Of a DNA stretch of 64,000 nucleotides, positions 1 to 14,200 are shown in pieces. The stretch comes from Chionis minor. Lineage: Eukaryota > Chordata > Aves > Charadriiformes > Chionididae. The stretch lies in contig VZSF01008499.1 in the NCBI GenBank assembly GCA_013398295.1, positions 338,899 to 402,898 on the forward strand, given 5' to 3'. The translations under genes and the position numbers were made by a program. The first letter of the stretch is position 1, and every line of letters starts with the position of its first letter. Under the pieces are notes generated by a model. The model did no database searches, was not told the origin of the DNA, and worked only from the letters and a program-made list of their open reading frames with translations.

Positions 1-230
1 GCTGGCGTCCCCCACCCGCGGGCGTGCGGCGCAGGGCAGGCGGTGCTCCAGGCGCTTCCTGACGGCGGAGAGGTCGCGGCCGACGTGGGTTTGCGGGGGA
101 CCAGGCCGGCTGGGCTGCTGATGGCCGGGAAGCGGCGAGTGGTGCACGGGCTGCCTCCCTCTCGGTGCAGAGCTGGGCCTCGCAGAGGGGAGATGTTAAA
201 TGGGACAGAAATCTGCCAGGATAAACGGGT
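1..230. other. CpG-rich window edge, possibly the end of a CpG island
   Basis: The first 230 bases are visibly richer in G, C and CpG than the AT-rich DNA that follows. No gene can be read with confidence. Two minus-strand frames stay open through most of it, but GC-rich DNA has few stop codons, so this is weak evidence. In mammals the next gene beyond PLRG1 is DCHS2, transcribed away from PLRG1 with its 5' end facing it, so an island here could be its promoter or first exon. That link rests on known gene order, not on any sequence match. Confidence 0.4.
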
Positions 231-3200
231 TTGCTGAATTCAGCGAGCATTTTTCTCGCCTTAATAGTCTGCTCCTCGTTTTCCATGAAAAGGCTTTGCT
301 GGTTCTCCTAGCATTAGGTCAGTAAATAGCGCTCAGCACAGCAGGGAAGCATTTACCAGAAATAAGCTCTAACTTCCATCAGCTTCAGCGAGACCAGAAT
401 TTCCTTCCTTTTTCACCATTTCTGACTCCTGTACCTAAATGGGAATGGTCTAAGGATGAATTACTGTTTCTTCAGTGACGCAGAGAACATCCAGCGTCAT
501 ATAAATGCTAAGTACCAGCCATCCACCTGTCTGTGGAAACTGAGTACAATACTTCCACGCTTACCAGTCTCTTGCTGTTCCCACTGGTCCTTTACCAAAC
601 TTAATTTCACCTCTCTGGCAAGAGTCTGGCAGTTAGTCAGAGCAAAGTAAATTCATCCTAGGACAGATAAGTAAAATCAGGGCAAAGACAATAAAGTAGC
701 AGGAGGAGTTACTGCAGCTCGGTCCTCTGCTGTGAAGGGGCACTTGGGAGAGCAGCTGCTTTGCTATTTGCCGCTTTTCTGGTCAAGGAAGAGCTACACA
801 AGTGCCACTGCCAGAGCACCCCTTCCCTGAGGAGGGGGCAAAGCCACTGCAACAGCCTTTGACTTACCCGCACAGGGGAGGAGAAGGGTTTTTTTCCAAC
901 ACTGTTAGGGCCTAAGCATTCCACATGTCCAAGTAAGAGGGAGAATTAGGTTCTAAAATAAGTCTAGAAGTCTTAGTGGCTGTGTGTGTATCTGCATGCA
1001 CGGGAGGGGAGACACACGAGATCATATCCACTGTATCTGACTTGCCTCCTTACACAGAGGGACAGGGCTGAGCAAAAACTAGATTTTGTCAGATCTTCTT
1101 AGGCACATTCTGAGAAAGTCTCTGTGTATTTATATACTGTGATAATTACAAGCATAGAAGCAAGAAGGAAACACTGAGGCTCTTGCCAGTTCCATTCGTA
1201 TTCATTGAGAAAACACATGGATCCTCCCCAAGTCACAGATGTTCAATATGAAAATGCCTGAATTCCATTGAATCACAGCAAGTTTGGAAAAACAGTCATG
1301 TCCCATGCAGCCCATGCAGTCACTAAGAAAACATGTGAATCATGTTCAATCAGGCACATTCACTGAAAAACTAACCAAAACCTGCTGTTGCCAAGGTCAG
1401 GCAGTGCCTAAAGAGCAAAGTTCTGTATTCAGGTACAGCATGCATGAGGACAGTGGAGGAAAAAATAAGATGGACCTAGTTATCTGTGGTTCTGGCAGTA
1501 TTAATACATAACCAAACATTTGTGTATGTTATGAGATCAGGGCACTTCAACACTTTCATAGCAACTAAAGTCATATAAAAGCACTGCCCAACTACAGTGT
1601 TTCCAAAAATACCACATCTGTGGGACACTAGAGATGCTCTGTCTACTGTGAGCATGAGCCTCACCTTATAAGTATTCCTCCACCTTCTTCATCTTTCAGT
1701 CCTCACCGAGCCTTTTCTTCTTTCCTCCATTCCCTTCTTAAGCTTTTCCTCCCCCTCTCTTTTGCCACGTTCATGACCTCATTCCTTTTCTTCCATAAAT
1801 CACAAACTGAAGTTTAAATCTTGAGGAGATGGTTGCCGTCTCCTGGGTATGTTTGGCTGCCCTGGCTGTTCCCCATCTTCTCAGTGACACACTGACCTGC
1901 AAGAAAAAAAGAAGTGGGATCACATAAGACATGGAAGGAAGCTGCCACAATGACATTATCCCAAATGAAGCAAGGGTGCAAAATTTTGGTGCACTAGCTA
2001 CCTCCTACATCCTCAACAGGTCACTCTTGTAGTGAAGCTGCTTGCCAGCTACTCAGATCTACCGAGCCTTCTAGTGTAAAAAGCGGACACGAGCATAACC
2101 CTGTTTGAAAACAAGGGATGCTGGTTGGAGCGTGCTAAATGCCTGCGTGTTCCAGTTTAGAAGGGATCATCTGTTTGTGAGCCAGCACGCTCAGTCAGGT
2201 AGCAGTAATGGTCCATCCCTGTCTTCCCACCCCTTTTCTGGAAGTGGCCACCTCTGACTTCGTAGGCAGGTGAACAGCATGTGAATCCACTTGCAAACCA
2301 CTGAAGCTTCCAGCCCTGCCTCCTCAGGCAACCCTCCGTGGGCATTGCTCTACTCCAGCGTGTGAGGCACTGAACTCTGGTGCGCCCAGAGCATCTCCAT
2401 ATGCCAATTCAGCTGTCCTTGTGGCAGGGACCCAACCTCCAGGAAGGGAGCAAGGAAGGAAACTGGAAGGTGATAACTGTATCAGCTGCTCAAATTTAAT
2501 CGGCCTGTATTTGTAAATCAATATTTGCTGTAGCTTAATCCTCGTTGGATTAGTTGGAATTTTTTTTTCCTTCAAGGAGAATTAAACGGTAGTAAACTAA
2601 AGCTGTGGTATGATACTGGCGCACAAAAGGTCACTGAAACAGAGGTAGCGTTGTTACAGCCACGAAGGTCCGTCATTATTAGAGTTAATTCAACCTACAA
2701 ACATTGCCTTGCCCACGCAACAGCTGTGGCAGCTTAAGATGTGACCCTCCCACGCTGAAGACATAGATGACTGAGGTGGTAAAGCAGCACGACTACTTCC
2801 TTTGCTGCAGCCCGCTGGCTTACTGCAAACCGTCCTCAGCAGCGGCAGCCGTTTAAGCCAAACCAGCTGACTCGGGACTGACGCAGGGTGGGAACGCTAC
2901 AGGATCCATTCCAGCACTCGTCGGATGGGCGGTAGCAGCCAGCTGAGGGCAGAGAGTAGCTGAACCGCTCCAGACAGAGCTGAAGCAAATAAAATTAAAA
3001 AATAAATGCAAATCTTTCCATGAAGTTATTTCCTGTGCTGTTTGAAGGCAGTACGGTTTCAGCTGCTTGTTACTGCCTTTCAGCCAGCGGGCACCACGCT
3101 TCCATTTCTGCCTACCAGGTGGTGTTCCCTGATCCTCTGTGGGTTTACTTTTAAGGACAAAGATTAGTTTAAGCAATGCTGAAACAATGGTTTCCATTAA

Positions 3201-6200
3201 CCCTAGTGATTTTTTTTCCCTACGCTGGATTACAGAGACCCCATATAAATCAGCTTTCTGGCAAAATTGTGGGGTGAGGAAGCACTAGTATCTCCAACTA
3301 TTGCAGCTGGATCTAAGAAAGGATGTTTGTCTACAGCCTTTACTGGCTGGGGTCAGTACGGATATTCAGCCTGGAATACGTGTTGTATGAAGAAAGTGTT
3401 AACTTTGCAGAGCGTCAGGTGTTTCATTATTTATAGTTCCCCAGGCACACGTATATTGATTTCAGCAACACCTCTTTGAAGGACTATCAGCTGCACAAAA
3501 GATTTGCTCGTGACCAAACAAGGGCTGGTCACAGTTACTATAATAGAAAGCTATGTATAGGACTGCTTTCCTTATGAATGCAGTGAAATGTAGTTAAGGG
3601 TGGGGGGTGTTGCTTTTTTTTTTTTTTTTTTCTTTCTGGTAGCCATCCCTTCCCTCTTGATCACAAACTGATTTGTAGAATTCATTTTGCTGTGGAATAG
3701 ATGCTTGGCCTTCACTGATGGAGAATAATTTTGTTGCCAGAATCTTATTGAAACTAACGTACCCCAGTCTGCCTTCAAAGGTAGGAAATACTTTCATGCT
3801 TGTTTGAGAGCTAGGAGGCTATGCTATGAATAGCAGTAGTGGGTTTTTTTTCCTTTCGTTCCAGGTGTACTGTGATGCCATCCATGGAATGGGTGTTGCT
3901 GCCTCCTTCTGTGGGCAATTATTTCAGAATTTGTCACTCAGATGTAACTGTCTAAGTAGGATTACCCAGATCAATATTTTCACATTAACTTCATTTCTAG
4001 TTCCCTTCTCTCGTGTGCTATCACCCAGGCCTAATCTTCTGTCCTGCTGTTGTGTTTCCGTCTTACCGATCTTCATTAATCTCTTTGCTGTCAATCCTGC
4101 TCTCTTTCTACTCGACACCTTCCCAGCTGCAAACCCGAGTGTCACATCACTTGTCAAGTTGATTGCTCCTAGCTGCCTCGCAGAGAGCCCTCAGGTTCAT
4201 CAAAAGCCTCCTCCTGACTAACCGGAGGGAAAGTACTGGTGTCGTGCATGTTCTCCACCCCAGGACCACACAGAATCCCAACCCAGCTCAAATATGTTTG
4301 GATCTGCCAGGAAAATTTGAACATGTTCTCCTGTCCATATTATATTAATCCTACTGTCCCCCTGCAGGATGAAGACACTTCTTGTTTATGTGTAATACAT
4401 AACTGATCCTTTTTAATGAACAAAGTTTCTGGGAAATTGAAATAAAATAAAATATGAAAATAAATATTAATGCAATTAAATGAGATTCTGCTAGAGAGGT
4501 GTTCATTCAGATTTTGACATCCTATCCATTTTATATATATAAGTTTGGCCACAGATTTTATTACTCTAGCAAGAGGATTTATCCAAAAGTAAAGGACACT
4601 TTTTGATTGCTGTTCACTTCCTTATGTCGTGTTCAATACATATCACAATTAAAATATTGTAAAGTTATCTTTAAAGCAGAAGGCACTGTTCTTTCTCTTG
4701 CTGTCTGTTGTTCCGACAAGCTGGTGCAGATTTGAAGCAAGCCCCTTAAGATGGCAAAGGTTTCACCCTTTTAGGCCAGGAACAAACACACAAGAACTTT
4801 CCTCTGCGTGGGTTTCATTTCACATAAAGCTGACTTTTGCCATCTGCTTGCCATTGCTGAATCCAGAGCTTAGTGGTCTCTCTAAAACTTGGAGGTGAGC
4901 TCCAGAAAGCTTGATAAAATATAATCCGAGATTGGATTCAATACTGACTTGGTATAATACCTCCCTTGACTACTGTATTGAATTTCCACGTAAAATGTCT
5001 GAGATTATCCAGATTATCAACCTTTCTCACACAATGAGAGATCACAACCTGCAATCAGATCCAGTAATCAAATTCTGCATGTGTAGGAGAAGAACAAAAG
5101 AAAAAAAGACACGGAGGCGAGAAACAAACAGGACTAAGACTTGTCATTTGTTTTACCCGAACTGCAGATTATACCAAAAGTATGCAATGACCAAATGTAG
5201 TTGCAGGAGCTCTAAACCCACAGATAATCGTCATCCAGATGCAGCCTCTTAAGTCAGGGACACGAGTGAGGCATTAGAGAAGTTCTTCCATACCTACAGG
5301 ATACGGTATCCTGGCATTTCCTACCCTGCCAAAATCCCTCTCTCTATAAACTTTGAAGCTTTGAAAAGCAAGAGTTGCCCGAGAGCAGGCAAAACAAAAC
5401 CATTACCACCATATCTGAACATAGAAGAAGTCCTCAAGTAAAGGACTGCTGTGAATTAGCTCTTCCCAGATTTCCCTTCAGGGATGTCAGCAGCGGACAT
5501 TAAGGCTGGCTAACACAGCAAACAGCACCGCTGGTGCCGGCAAGCCAAAGTACGGTAGTTAGGAGTTAAAAGTCAACACAGTTCAAACTGCAAACAAGAT
5601 GCAAATAGCAAGAAGGATCGCAATGGCATGCCGTGGGATAGCATGCATTTTCTGCTGCTTGCAGTCTTTAAATCAAGGTTAGATGGCTAACAGACATGTT
5701 CTATTTCAGCCACAAGTGACAGGGCTTTAGGCAGGAATTACTGAGTAAAATGAAGTCAGGCTAAATGATTAGAGTGTTTCTTTCTGGCTTTCGCATCCAT
5801 GAAAATCCGGTTTCCCAGGGCAGCTGCCCTCATCGCAGAAGAGCAGCCCACACAGCACGCTGGAGATCTGGAAACCTGCTGCTATCACTTCATCAGCTGA
5901 AGTCCCTGCTGAGGACTCAAGCTTGTGGCACTGAGAGGAAAGAGGGTCGACACATAAAGCCGTACCTTAATATGCTAAGCCACTGTGCCAGCTGATTCCC
6001 TTGCTGTTTTGAGCTAAGTAATTATTTAAAATAGCTATAAATCGGAAAAGGACTTTGCTTTTAAAAGCAAAATATACTGTAATCCATGTGTGAATTAGGG
6101 CCCCTGGCTATTTTCTCTCTCACATGCACACTCACACTAAAAGCAACTATTTCACCAGCAGTTTTTGAGCCTTTGCACTCCTTTTCCAGATGATAATTTC

Positions 6201-8400
6201 ATAAGGAGTTTGGATGCCTGCGTCTTGGCTGCTGTGCTCCAACTGACACTACCACAATTACAATCCTAAAAGGTTCGCCTGTTTTTCTTAAAGAGCCTAT
6301 TAAGACAAGGCTATAAATACCCAAGAACAAAGCAATCCTCCTCGTCCCAGTACACCAGTGCCTTGACCTGCTGATTTTCAGGGCGCAGGGTATTATGCAG
6401 TACTAGGTGTTTCTTTGGGGAGGTGACAGCTGGAGGTGTGGCTGGACGGGGTGAAACCCTCCAGAAGCCGTCGGGGAGTGGGTGTTTGCGTTACCTCCCG
6501 TGGCAGGTTTGTTTTTGTTAGCAGCTGGCAATAAACTGCTGCTGGCTAATTCTGCCTATTTCATTTCACTAAGTGGTCATGGAGCACCTAGCGGCTTTTG
6601 GCTAGGCACCCACTTTTACTATGTGTGAAAACACATCTGTGCAAATCCTAATTAATGGACCCTATTTGCTTGAAAGTAAGCCAAGAAAAGAGTGCTGGAG
6701 ACCAAAGTTGATTGACTGTTTTAATTTAGGACATACTAGCTGCATCTAAAAGCTGTTCTGCCAGCTTCCTCCAGCCACTCCACGTCTGTAGGGGGAAGTC
6801 TTAGTTTTATGATGCTCTCACTGAATTATCCAAGGTCTTCATCCTTTTTTACAGAATCTTTATGGGGCCGAGGAGGTTCATTATCACCATTCCACCCAGG
6901 AATGCACGCAGATATTAAATTACGTGTCCATAAGGCACATTTGCATCCTGCAATGGACAGAGAGCCCTGAGGTAATGTTGACCCCGCTCTTCAGCTGGAG
7001 ATGTCATAGCACCACCCTCAGGGTCCCAAGCCAAGAAACCCAAGGGGTGGGTTATGTGCTGGAAAAGCCCCAGCTGTCTCACCGTTGCAGTTTCTAGAGC
7101 CAAACTGGTGTCTTTGCACAGTGAATGCACTGGGGTGAAGATCTCTGTGCTGTTTATGAGCTCAGTGTGCCCAGAGTCACGCAGGGCAATGCAATGCAGC
7201 CCTACACATCCTGCATCCCAAAGTGGGGTCTTGGGATTTCTTTGTCCCTGCTTGCTTTTCCTAGCCTGCTCTAGCTGTATTTGACTGCTGACCATTTTTC
7301 CCCAGGTATGCTTGAGAATAAAATAACCCAGGCTTTTACCAGTTTCAGCTATGTATCTTCTGCTCTAGTCGCAGGAAGGTCAACTATCAGATGTTTGAGA
7401 TCACAGCGGCACAGCAGTGGTTTTAAAGTTTCAAGCAAAGAGATTGCACTATTACCCAAAGCAGATTGTTCCTCAACATAGAGCTGTCAATGAAATCTCT
7501 TTTAAAATGTCTTTTCATCGCTTCTAGTCATATTCCTAAATATTCACCTCTCTGACTATGGTTTCTCTAGCTGTTTATGGGCTGTAATGCTTTCATGTGT
7601 CACTCAGCAGGAGGTACAGAAATTGGTGTTTGTATTTCAGAATGAACTCAGCCAAAAACGATATGAAGGAGAAGCTTCTCAAGCCTTTAAGTAAGGCTTT
7701 AAGATGCCCTAGAACGTAGCTACAGGAACAAGAAAATATCATAGGAAGACTAAATTCATACAGCTAATTTTAGGCAAGAACCGTAGGCCTAGCTCGCTGT
7801 TTCAATTGCACTTGCCATGTGTTTGTGCCTGACTTGACCACATTGCCCCTGAATTCCAGCGTCAAAGGCTTTACGGCTGCTTCTTTCAAAATAACACGAA
7901 ATGGATCCCTTTGCTGAACTGTGCTGAACAATGCCATTGGGCAAATGAAACCAAATTCCTGGACCCGCTCCTCACAGTAGGTGTCTCGGAGCCAGCACAG
8001 CTGGGGATGGCTCCTCCCAATGCCGGGATCCCCCTGGCCTCAGCTGTACACTAAAAGTGGGTGCCAGCACTTTGGGGATTAGAATAGTGCATCTATTTTT
8101 AAATACATTTTCCCTAACAAGAGTTACTAGCCTTTTTTAGTACACCAAGGAAAAGAATTACTCCTATGCTTTTCAGACTTCACCAATATGAAAGATACGA
8201 CACTCTTAAAAGGAATTGTGAAGTGTTTAGGTGTAGAAATGGATGAGCAGTGGATTGCACTCTGCTGGAAGCAGACCTCAGGTGCTGGGAGGTGTAACTG
8301 CCTCGAAGAGGAGGAAAATGTCTGCACCAACAATCCCAGTGTTGGTCACGTCTGGCAGAAACAAACCAGTACTGAGAAATATCCTAGTGAATTCAAATGG
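231..8400. other. Intergenic, no gene recognised
   Basis: Moderately AT-rich single-copy-looking DNA. All open frames are short (under about 135 codons), overlap on both strands and show no recognisable domain or splice-joined exon series. The only distinct element is an 18-base T run at 3614-3631. I see no LINE 3' end, LTR, tRNA or CpG island here. Confidence 0.6.
3614..3631. repeat. Poly-T homopolymer (18 T)
   Basis: An uninterrupted run of 18 T followed by a short T/C tract. It could be a slippage-prone homopolymer or an A-tail remnant of an old insertion on the minus strand; no flanking element is recognisable. Confidence 0.8.
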
Positions 8401-9130
8401 CATCTGTTCCTGCGCGGCAAAGTACTTAATTGACCGAAAGTTCAGAATACAGAGAAATGGGCACTCTGCTGCCTTTGGGCTGTGCCCAAGGCGTCCTTTT
8501 CCTCTCCACAGGAACCAGAGAAAGACCATTTCTGCAGCTCAGGGATGGTCCCCAGGAGGGGGACCTTCCTCAGGGATGCTACAGCCACTCTGGGGGTCTC
8601 ACCCTCCACGGGAAGAGCTGCTGCCAGGATGACAAACATGGGCTCCGCGCTGCCGCACAGGGGCAGGGACCCCGGGCTCCACACTGTGCCCACCTTCCGC
8701 TGGACCTCGCTCTGCCTTTCAGCTTCCCAGCCCTGACCACCACATCCCCGCACCTGCCCACCATGTCTCCAGTGAAAATGGGCGAGAGTCTCAGACCACT
8801 ACACAAACCCAGAGAGTTACCTAGGGCAAAATGTCATTGTCCCCTCAATAAAATCTGTATGTTTTACCTCTGGCTTCATCTTCAGTTTCTTGCTGCGTGG
8901 TGGGGAGGAAAGGAGAGGGAAGGGGAGGAGAGCATCGGGTGGCGGGACTTGTTTGGGGCTGTAGGTATTTTTCTAGGTCTGGGAGCAGTTTGCAACTTCC
9001 TTGCTGATGCTAAAGAAAACAACACGCATGAAAGTGCTCCTGCGAGGCTCAATACAGGGTCTCTCTCAGGCTCAAATCTCAGTTTACACCCATAGAAAAA
9101 ACCATATTGCCAGCATGAGCTCATGACACA
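8401..9130. other. GC-richer block with overlapping open frames, no gene recognised
   Basis: A locally GC-richer stretch in which several frames stay open on both strands, the longest a plus-strand frame of 221 codons at 8430-9095. The conceptual proteins are rich in Pro, Gly, Ser and Leu and match no family I know. Simultaneous openness on opposite strands points to base composition and not selection. It could hold an exon of an unrecognised transcript, but nothing proves that. Confidence 0.45.
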
Positions 9131-11256
9131 GTGATCTCTCTCTGAATGCTCGTTTTGGCTTACGTGCTGGAACAGCCTGATATTTTCTCTGTAGCTCAGT
9201 CGTGCGATATTTCACCTCGCTCTTCATCAAGAACCAGGAGGGGTCTGTATTGCGATGGAATGAAAAAAATAACAGTTTTAATTTAACGTGCATTTCTTTT
9301 ATGAGAGGGCCTTTTTAAATGACAGCCACAATCTTTATTTTCATACACAAAGAAATTCTCTGAAAGGGGAAGAGTTCAGGTCTGCATTTCCTCTTTTTCT
9401 TTTCTCCCTCTGTCATGAAAGAGCTGCTCTCGGTTGTTGACACAGGCTGCCAGGATTTCATTGCACTAAACAGATTGTTGGCAGCTGGTGGGAAGGTAAA
9501 ATGAATTAATCTACACTGAAATAACAGTTTGTACTTTAAAAAGTGGCATTTGTTTGCAAGTCCTAAAGCTCTCTACAGATGTGAATGAATGAAGCTCCAC
9601 AGCAATCCTGTCGGAGGGGTAAGCAGAGCGCGCACATTTCATTCCCAAGCACAGGAGGCACCTGACTTGTCTGAGGTCAGACTGAATGCACCTGATCCAA
9701 AAATCTACTGAAATCAATAAAAGGATTTCCTGCAACCTCAAGGCGTCCTAAGCTGAGACCTAAACTAGTGACAGAAACAGAAAATAATTCATGACCCTCA
9801 AATCTCTCTTCTAATTGCTATTTTAGGCTACTTTCCTTCCTTCTGTTTTAGAGCAGACTTAAACCAGAACCATCAGCCAAACCATGGTAATTTATTATAA
9901 GACAATATGATACAAGAGAACTTGTGTTAAAGCCTTCCAGCAAAAATTCATATTGCAAGGATAAATAATAGTACTTTGTGGCCAAGATAATCTTTAAAGG
10001 AAATCAGAATGAGTTGAAATATCCCCATGGGCTTCTTTGCTTAAGCACTAAAGCACTTATCTGAAATGCTTTATTTACTGCAACAATTTTGTGCCGTTAT
10101 TGCCTAGATTAATTGCCTGACAAAGCTACAACAGAAGTACCAAGTAAAAGTCAGAACTCAATAGTGTGGACTGGGGAAATGAAAAAGCTGAAACACTCAA
10201 GACTTGAACACTGTTAGGCTGCTAAACGCATGCAATAAGCATGTGTTTTTGCAATAAGCAATTAAGTCGTCTTATTAATTTAAAATACACCTCTTTAATT
10301 GCATAAATAACAGCCATGTAATCATAACTGTAGGATCCATTTGGAAATAATAGACATCTCTCAATTATGCAGAAGTAAATTATGGTGGCTGGGAATTAGT
10401 CATACCACAGGTATGGAAGACACCCAAGTTGCTCTGAATAAATGAGCTTATTTACTTGCACACAAAACTACCCAACAAATGGCTCTAGTGTTTCCATGCC
10501 TGAGTTGGGCAACGCAGAATTGTCAGCAAAGGCTTGGGACTTCTCCACTCTGCACTCAGCAGCATCACCAACATTTTTCTCCTACCAGTTGTTCGTAACA
10601 TCTTCTCACGCTCTGATTTACACAGGCTTTATGTTAGCCATGTTTTATTTCCTCTGAGTGGCCACTTCTTACTCCACTTCAGTGAATATTTAAACTGATT
10701 GCCGTTATGGTAATGGAGGATTCCCCCATTTGCCTGCTAACAGTCTTGCAAGAGAAAATAGCATGACATTAGCTTCATCCTCTTTCTCTCCTTGCCTGAG
10801 CTCCAAACCACTTATTCACTCCACCCGAGACGTTCTGACCAAGGGGAGAAAGTAAGTTTCCAAGTCAAAGATCTCGAACAGAAAATGGCTCTCTAGTTAC
10901 CCCTTTTTTGTCTCACATTAGCAGCCTTCCAGGCTGAGGGCCAGCACTAACTGGTGGCTGGGCCAGGAAAGGACAAGCTCCCTTGGATTGCTAGAATTTC
11001 CCAGGCCAAAACTAACATGTTCAAATCAAGACAAGAGGTAGCCAAAGCAGGCTGCGGAGCACAGGCACTACACACTCCCAGAGGGATAAAACCAGCTCAT
11101 AACCTCCACGGCTATTGGTTTCTGATCAGATGGACAATGTATCTTCGTAAGAAACACGTTGAACAAACCTGCTCTTGGGAGGCAAAGGCCTGGAGGAAAT
11201 GACAAGATCCATCTCCAGGAGGATTTATCAGAATCTCCTGGCCAGGCAACAAACAG

Positions 11257-11275
11257 AAACAACAACAACAACAAC
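11257..11275. repeat. (AAC)n microsatellite
   Basis: About six tandem AAC units, followed by a short GATGATG and A-rich tail. A simple sequence repeat with no evident gene context. Confidence 0.75.
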
Positions 11276-14200
11276 GATGATGAAAAAAAAGAAAGAAAAA
11301 AGAAATGTTGTCCTGGCTACTAATGCTGTCCTGAGCACTTAGAAATCCATCCAGAATGAGACTGGAAATCCAACCAGGCCTTTGGATTGTAGACTTGGAA
11401 CAACCTAAGATAGACACGCTCAAAGGGCAAGATACTCTCTTTGCTTTCTCCTCAGGTTACAACATCACCCAAATCCGGTTGCAGACATTTTCTTCCCATC
11501 TGTGCTCCTTTCTCAGCTAAACTCTGTGTAATGCTGCAGTTGATGGATTATACAAAAGAGAGATACAGGATAAAGTCTGTATCGTTAATGTAATAAAGAC
11601 TCTCCCATCCGTATCTTTTTCCAAGAAGTCCAATATAGTAAGCAACAAATGAAGATTGCTCCCCCCAAGGTAGAGAAGAACAATCTTTATATATTCTCTA
11701 CAGGGAATGTTTTAGTTCATTCATGAATTATCATAACACATAAAAACATATGTAAAAAGTATTGGTGAAACCCTGGCCTGACTGAAGTCAATGGCAAATC
11801 TCCCATTTATTCTAATGGGACAGGATTTCATCCACTAAGTTCCAAAATAAACCTTTTTTGCCTACATTTACTTGGATATACATAGAGCATATTAGGCAGA
11901 TGCTCTGTGTTTGCTCAACAGCTAAAGAAAGTTATGCCGTTCCCCCAAAACTCTGTCTTCTCTCCTCACTAGAAAATAGACTTGGAATAGTTTCTTCAGA
12001 AAATAGTACCAAATTGTCAGGGTTTGTGCTGTGTAATCTAGGTTTGGCATAACCTAGTGAGCTCACTGGCTGCTAGCCCTGCTGTTAATAGTGTGTAGCC
12101 GCACAGTTTGGGACCTGTCCTTTGGTTTTCCAGTGGTACGTGTCTCCGTGTCCAATTTCAAATGCAGTCAATCAGGAAACAAGGAATAAACGGTAAAGTG
12201 GAAAGGTTAAGGAAAGGGAAAGGTATGGAAATTCCCCTCAGTTAGTACAAGGGCAATTACCTGAGCACCAGGGAGAGTAAGTTGGGGCAGAGGAGGATGT
12301 TCCGAGAGGATGCCTGGCCGTCACGGCAGCGCCGTGCCACTTACCTCTCCCCGCTCCCAGCTGCTCCTCCGCACGGGTCGCTGCCCCTCAGCTGTGGGAC
12401 AAGAGCCAGGCCAGCATTTCTTCTGCTCCAGTGAGTTAACCTTTAGTGCCTAAATTTGTATTAATAAAGCAGGCGGTGGATTGCAATGGGCTGGGACGCA
12501 GGCGGGCTCCTGCCAGCAGCTGCCTCTGGCCGGGGCATCGTGGCCAGGCAGGTACAGGGGTGACAACCCAGGGACTGCAGCCTGTTCTCCCCTGCACCCA
12601 AGTCACAACAGCAACGTGGGATATCTGAGAACATCCAACTGTTGCAGGTAACAGGTGAGCAATGCCCCAGGAGGGGGAGATCATTGGGAAAATAATTATC
12701 TTTTGGGGAATGAGAAAGAGTCTTAAGATTCTCTCCTGGGAGACTTTGATTTCCTACTAAATTACTCCTCCCTGAACTTGTGCCTGGCTTTCCCCCTGCT
12801 CATCAATTCCGGTATTAAAAACCCTCACCAGAGCGCTGGGAGATGCAATTCCCTCTTCAAAACCTAGATCTAAAGCAGCCGTTCGACGCGGGGAGTTTTT
12901 GTACGCCTAAGTTCAGAAGCCACTTCACGTTATTTGAACTCTCTGGTAGAAAGACGAAACGCTTGGGCTAATATCTCAGCCTGGGGATTTTTCCCCTCTT
13001 TGAAGAAACACAAAGAAAAGGCCAGGGCACAAAAATGAGAAAATGGTTCAAACTGGAGTTTTAAACAGGTGCTTAGGCGGAACAAACATTGATCCCTCGG
13101 TTCATCGCTTTCTGAGCTGGGGAAGGACATGAAAGAAAGCAGCAGTACAGTAATGCTGTTAGAACATTTTAAAAGGAATGAAAACATCCCATCCCAGGGG
13201 TAAGCCTAGCTTACCCTCTCCGTCTGCCTCACCTCAATTAATATTAACTGATTGTAACCGAATATACTTTGAAAAATGAAACTGCTCAGTACGGTAGACA
13301 TCAACTCCCCTGTTATTACTAGTCCAGCTTCAAGGCACAAATATGACTGCAGAATTTGCTGCAAAGGGCTCAGGACCAAAAGTACTGGCAGGCAAAAGAC
13401 ATTTTAGAAAATGCAGCCATGAGGACGGCGTAACTTTTTAATTTCCCCACAGGTGTATGTCGGGTGGATTTATTGACCTTTACACTATGAGGCAAGACTT
13501 ATCTGTTGGCTTAAAACTTTGCAAAGGGGAAAAGAGGAAAAATGAAGGGCTCAATAGAGGAAGCTTTATAGTATGAAGTTTGGAAGGCTTGATCCTATGG
13601 TCCTAGTTCTGTGGTGGGTTTATAGGATGCAAAGAGCACATGAAAAATCTCAATTCAGCATTATTTCTCCTCTTGTGCGCTGTGATTTTTTTAATTTATT
13701 TTATTTTACTTCCTTCTGCTAAAGGAACAAAACCCCAGAACAAATGTGGAAAATGTAGAGATAGGTGGGAAGTGAGTCAGGCAACCAGCCGAGACAGATA
13801 CTTAAAATATGATAATTCTGCTTTCTAACCACTGCTTGCTTTTTTTAACCTATCACCCTCTTGTTCCTGGTACCTCCACTGTCCTGTTCCCAGCACAAAG
13901 GTCAGCTGGGCTCTCCCTGAGAGACTACATGACAGACTTGGGTTTACAGTGGGAGAAAACAGCAAAGCTCTTTCTCACAGTTTGTGTGCAGCAAAACTTA
14001 CGTGAAAACACATTAAACTTGGTGTGCGCGTGAGCGAGACTGGCTCAAAGGAAAGGATTGAAATGAAGAAAAAGAGAAGAGCATAAGGCAAAGAGAGCTA
14101 ATCATCTTCCAAAAATTTATCAGACCATTTGAAGGGGTGTGTTATTTTTTTGACTGAAAATGTAAAATTTAAGAATAATAAGACAATCATCATATTAACT

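Noticed and set aside
6308..6320. CTATAAATA resembling a TATA box
   Set aside because: No open frame, first exon or other promoter motif follows; AT-rich DNA gives such matches by chance.
8430..9095. Plus-strand open frame of 221 codons
   Set aside because: Several frames on both strands are open in the same GC-richer block, the protein is low in complexity and resembles no family, and no splice-supported continuation exists.
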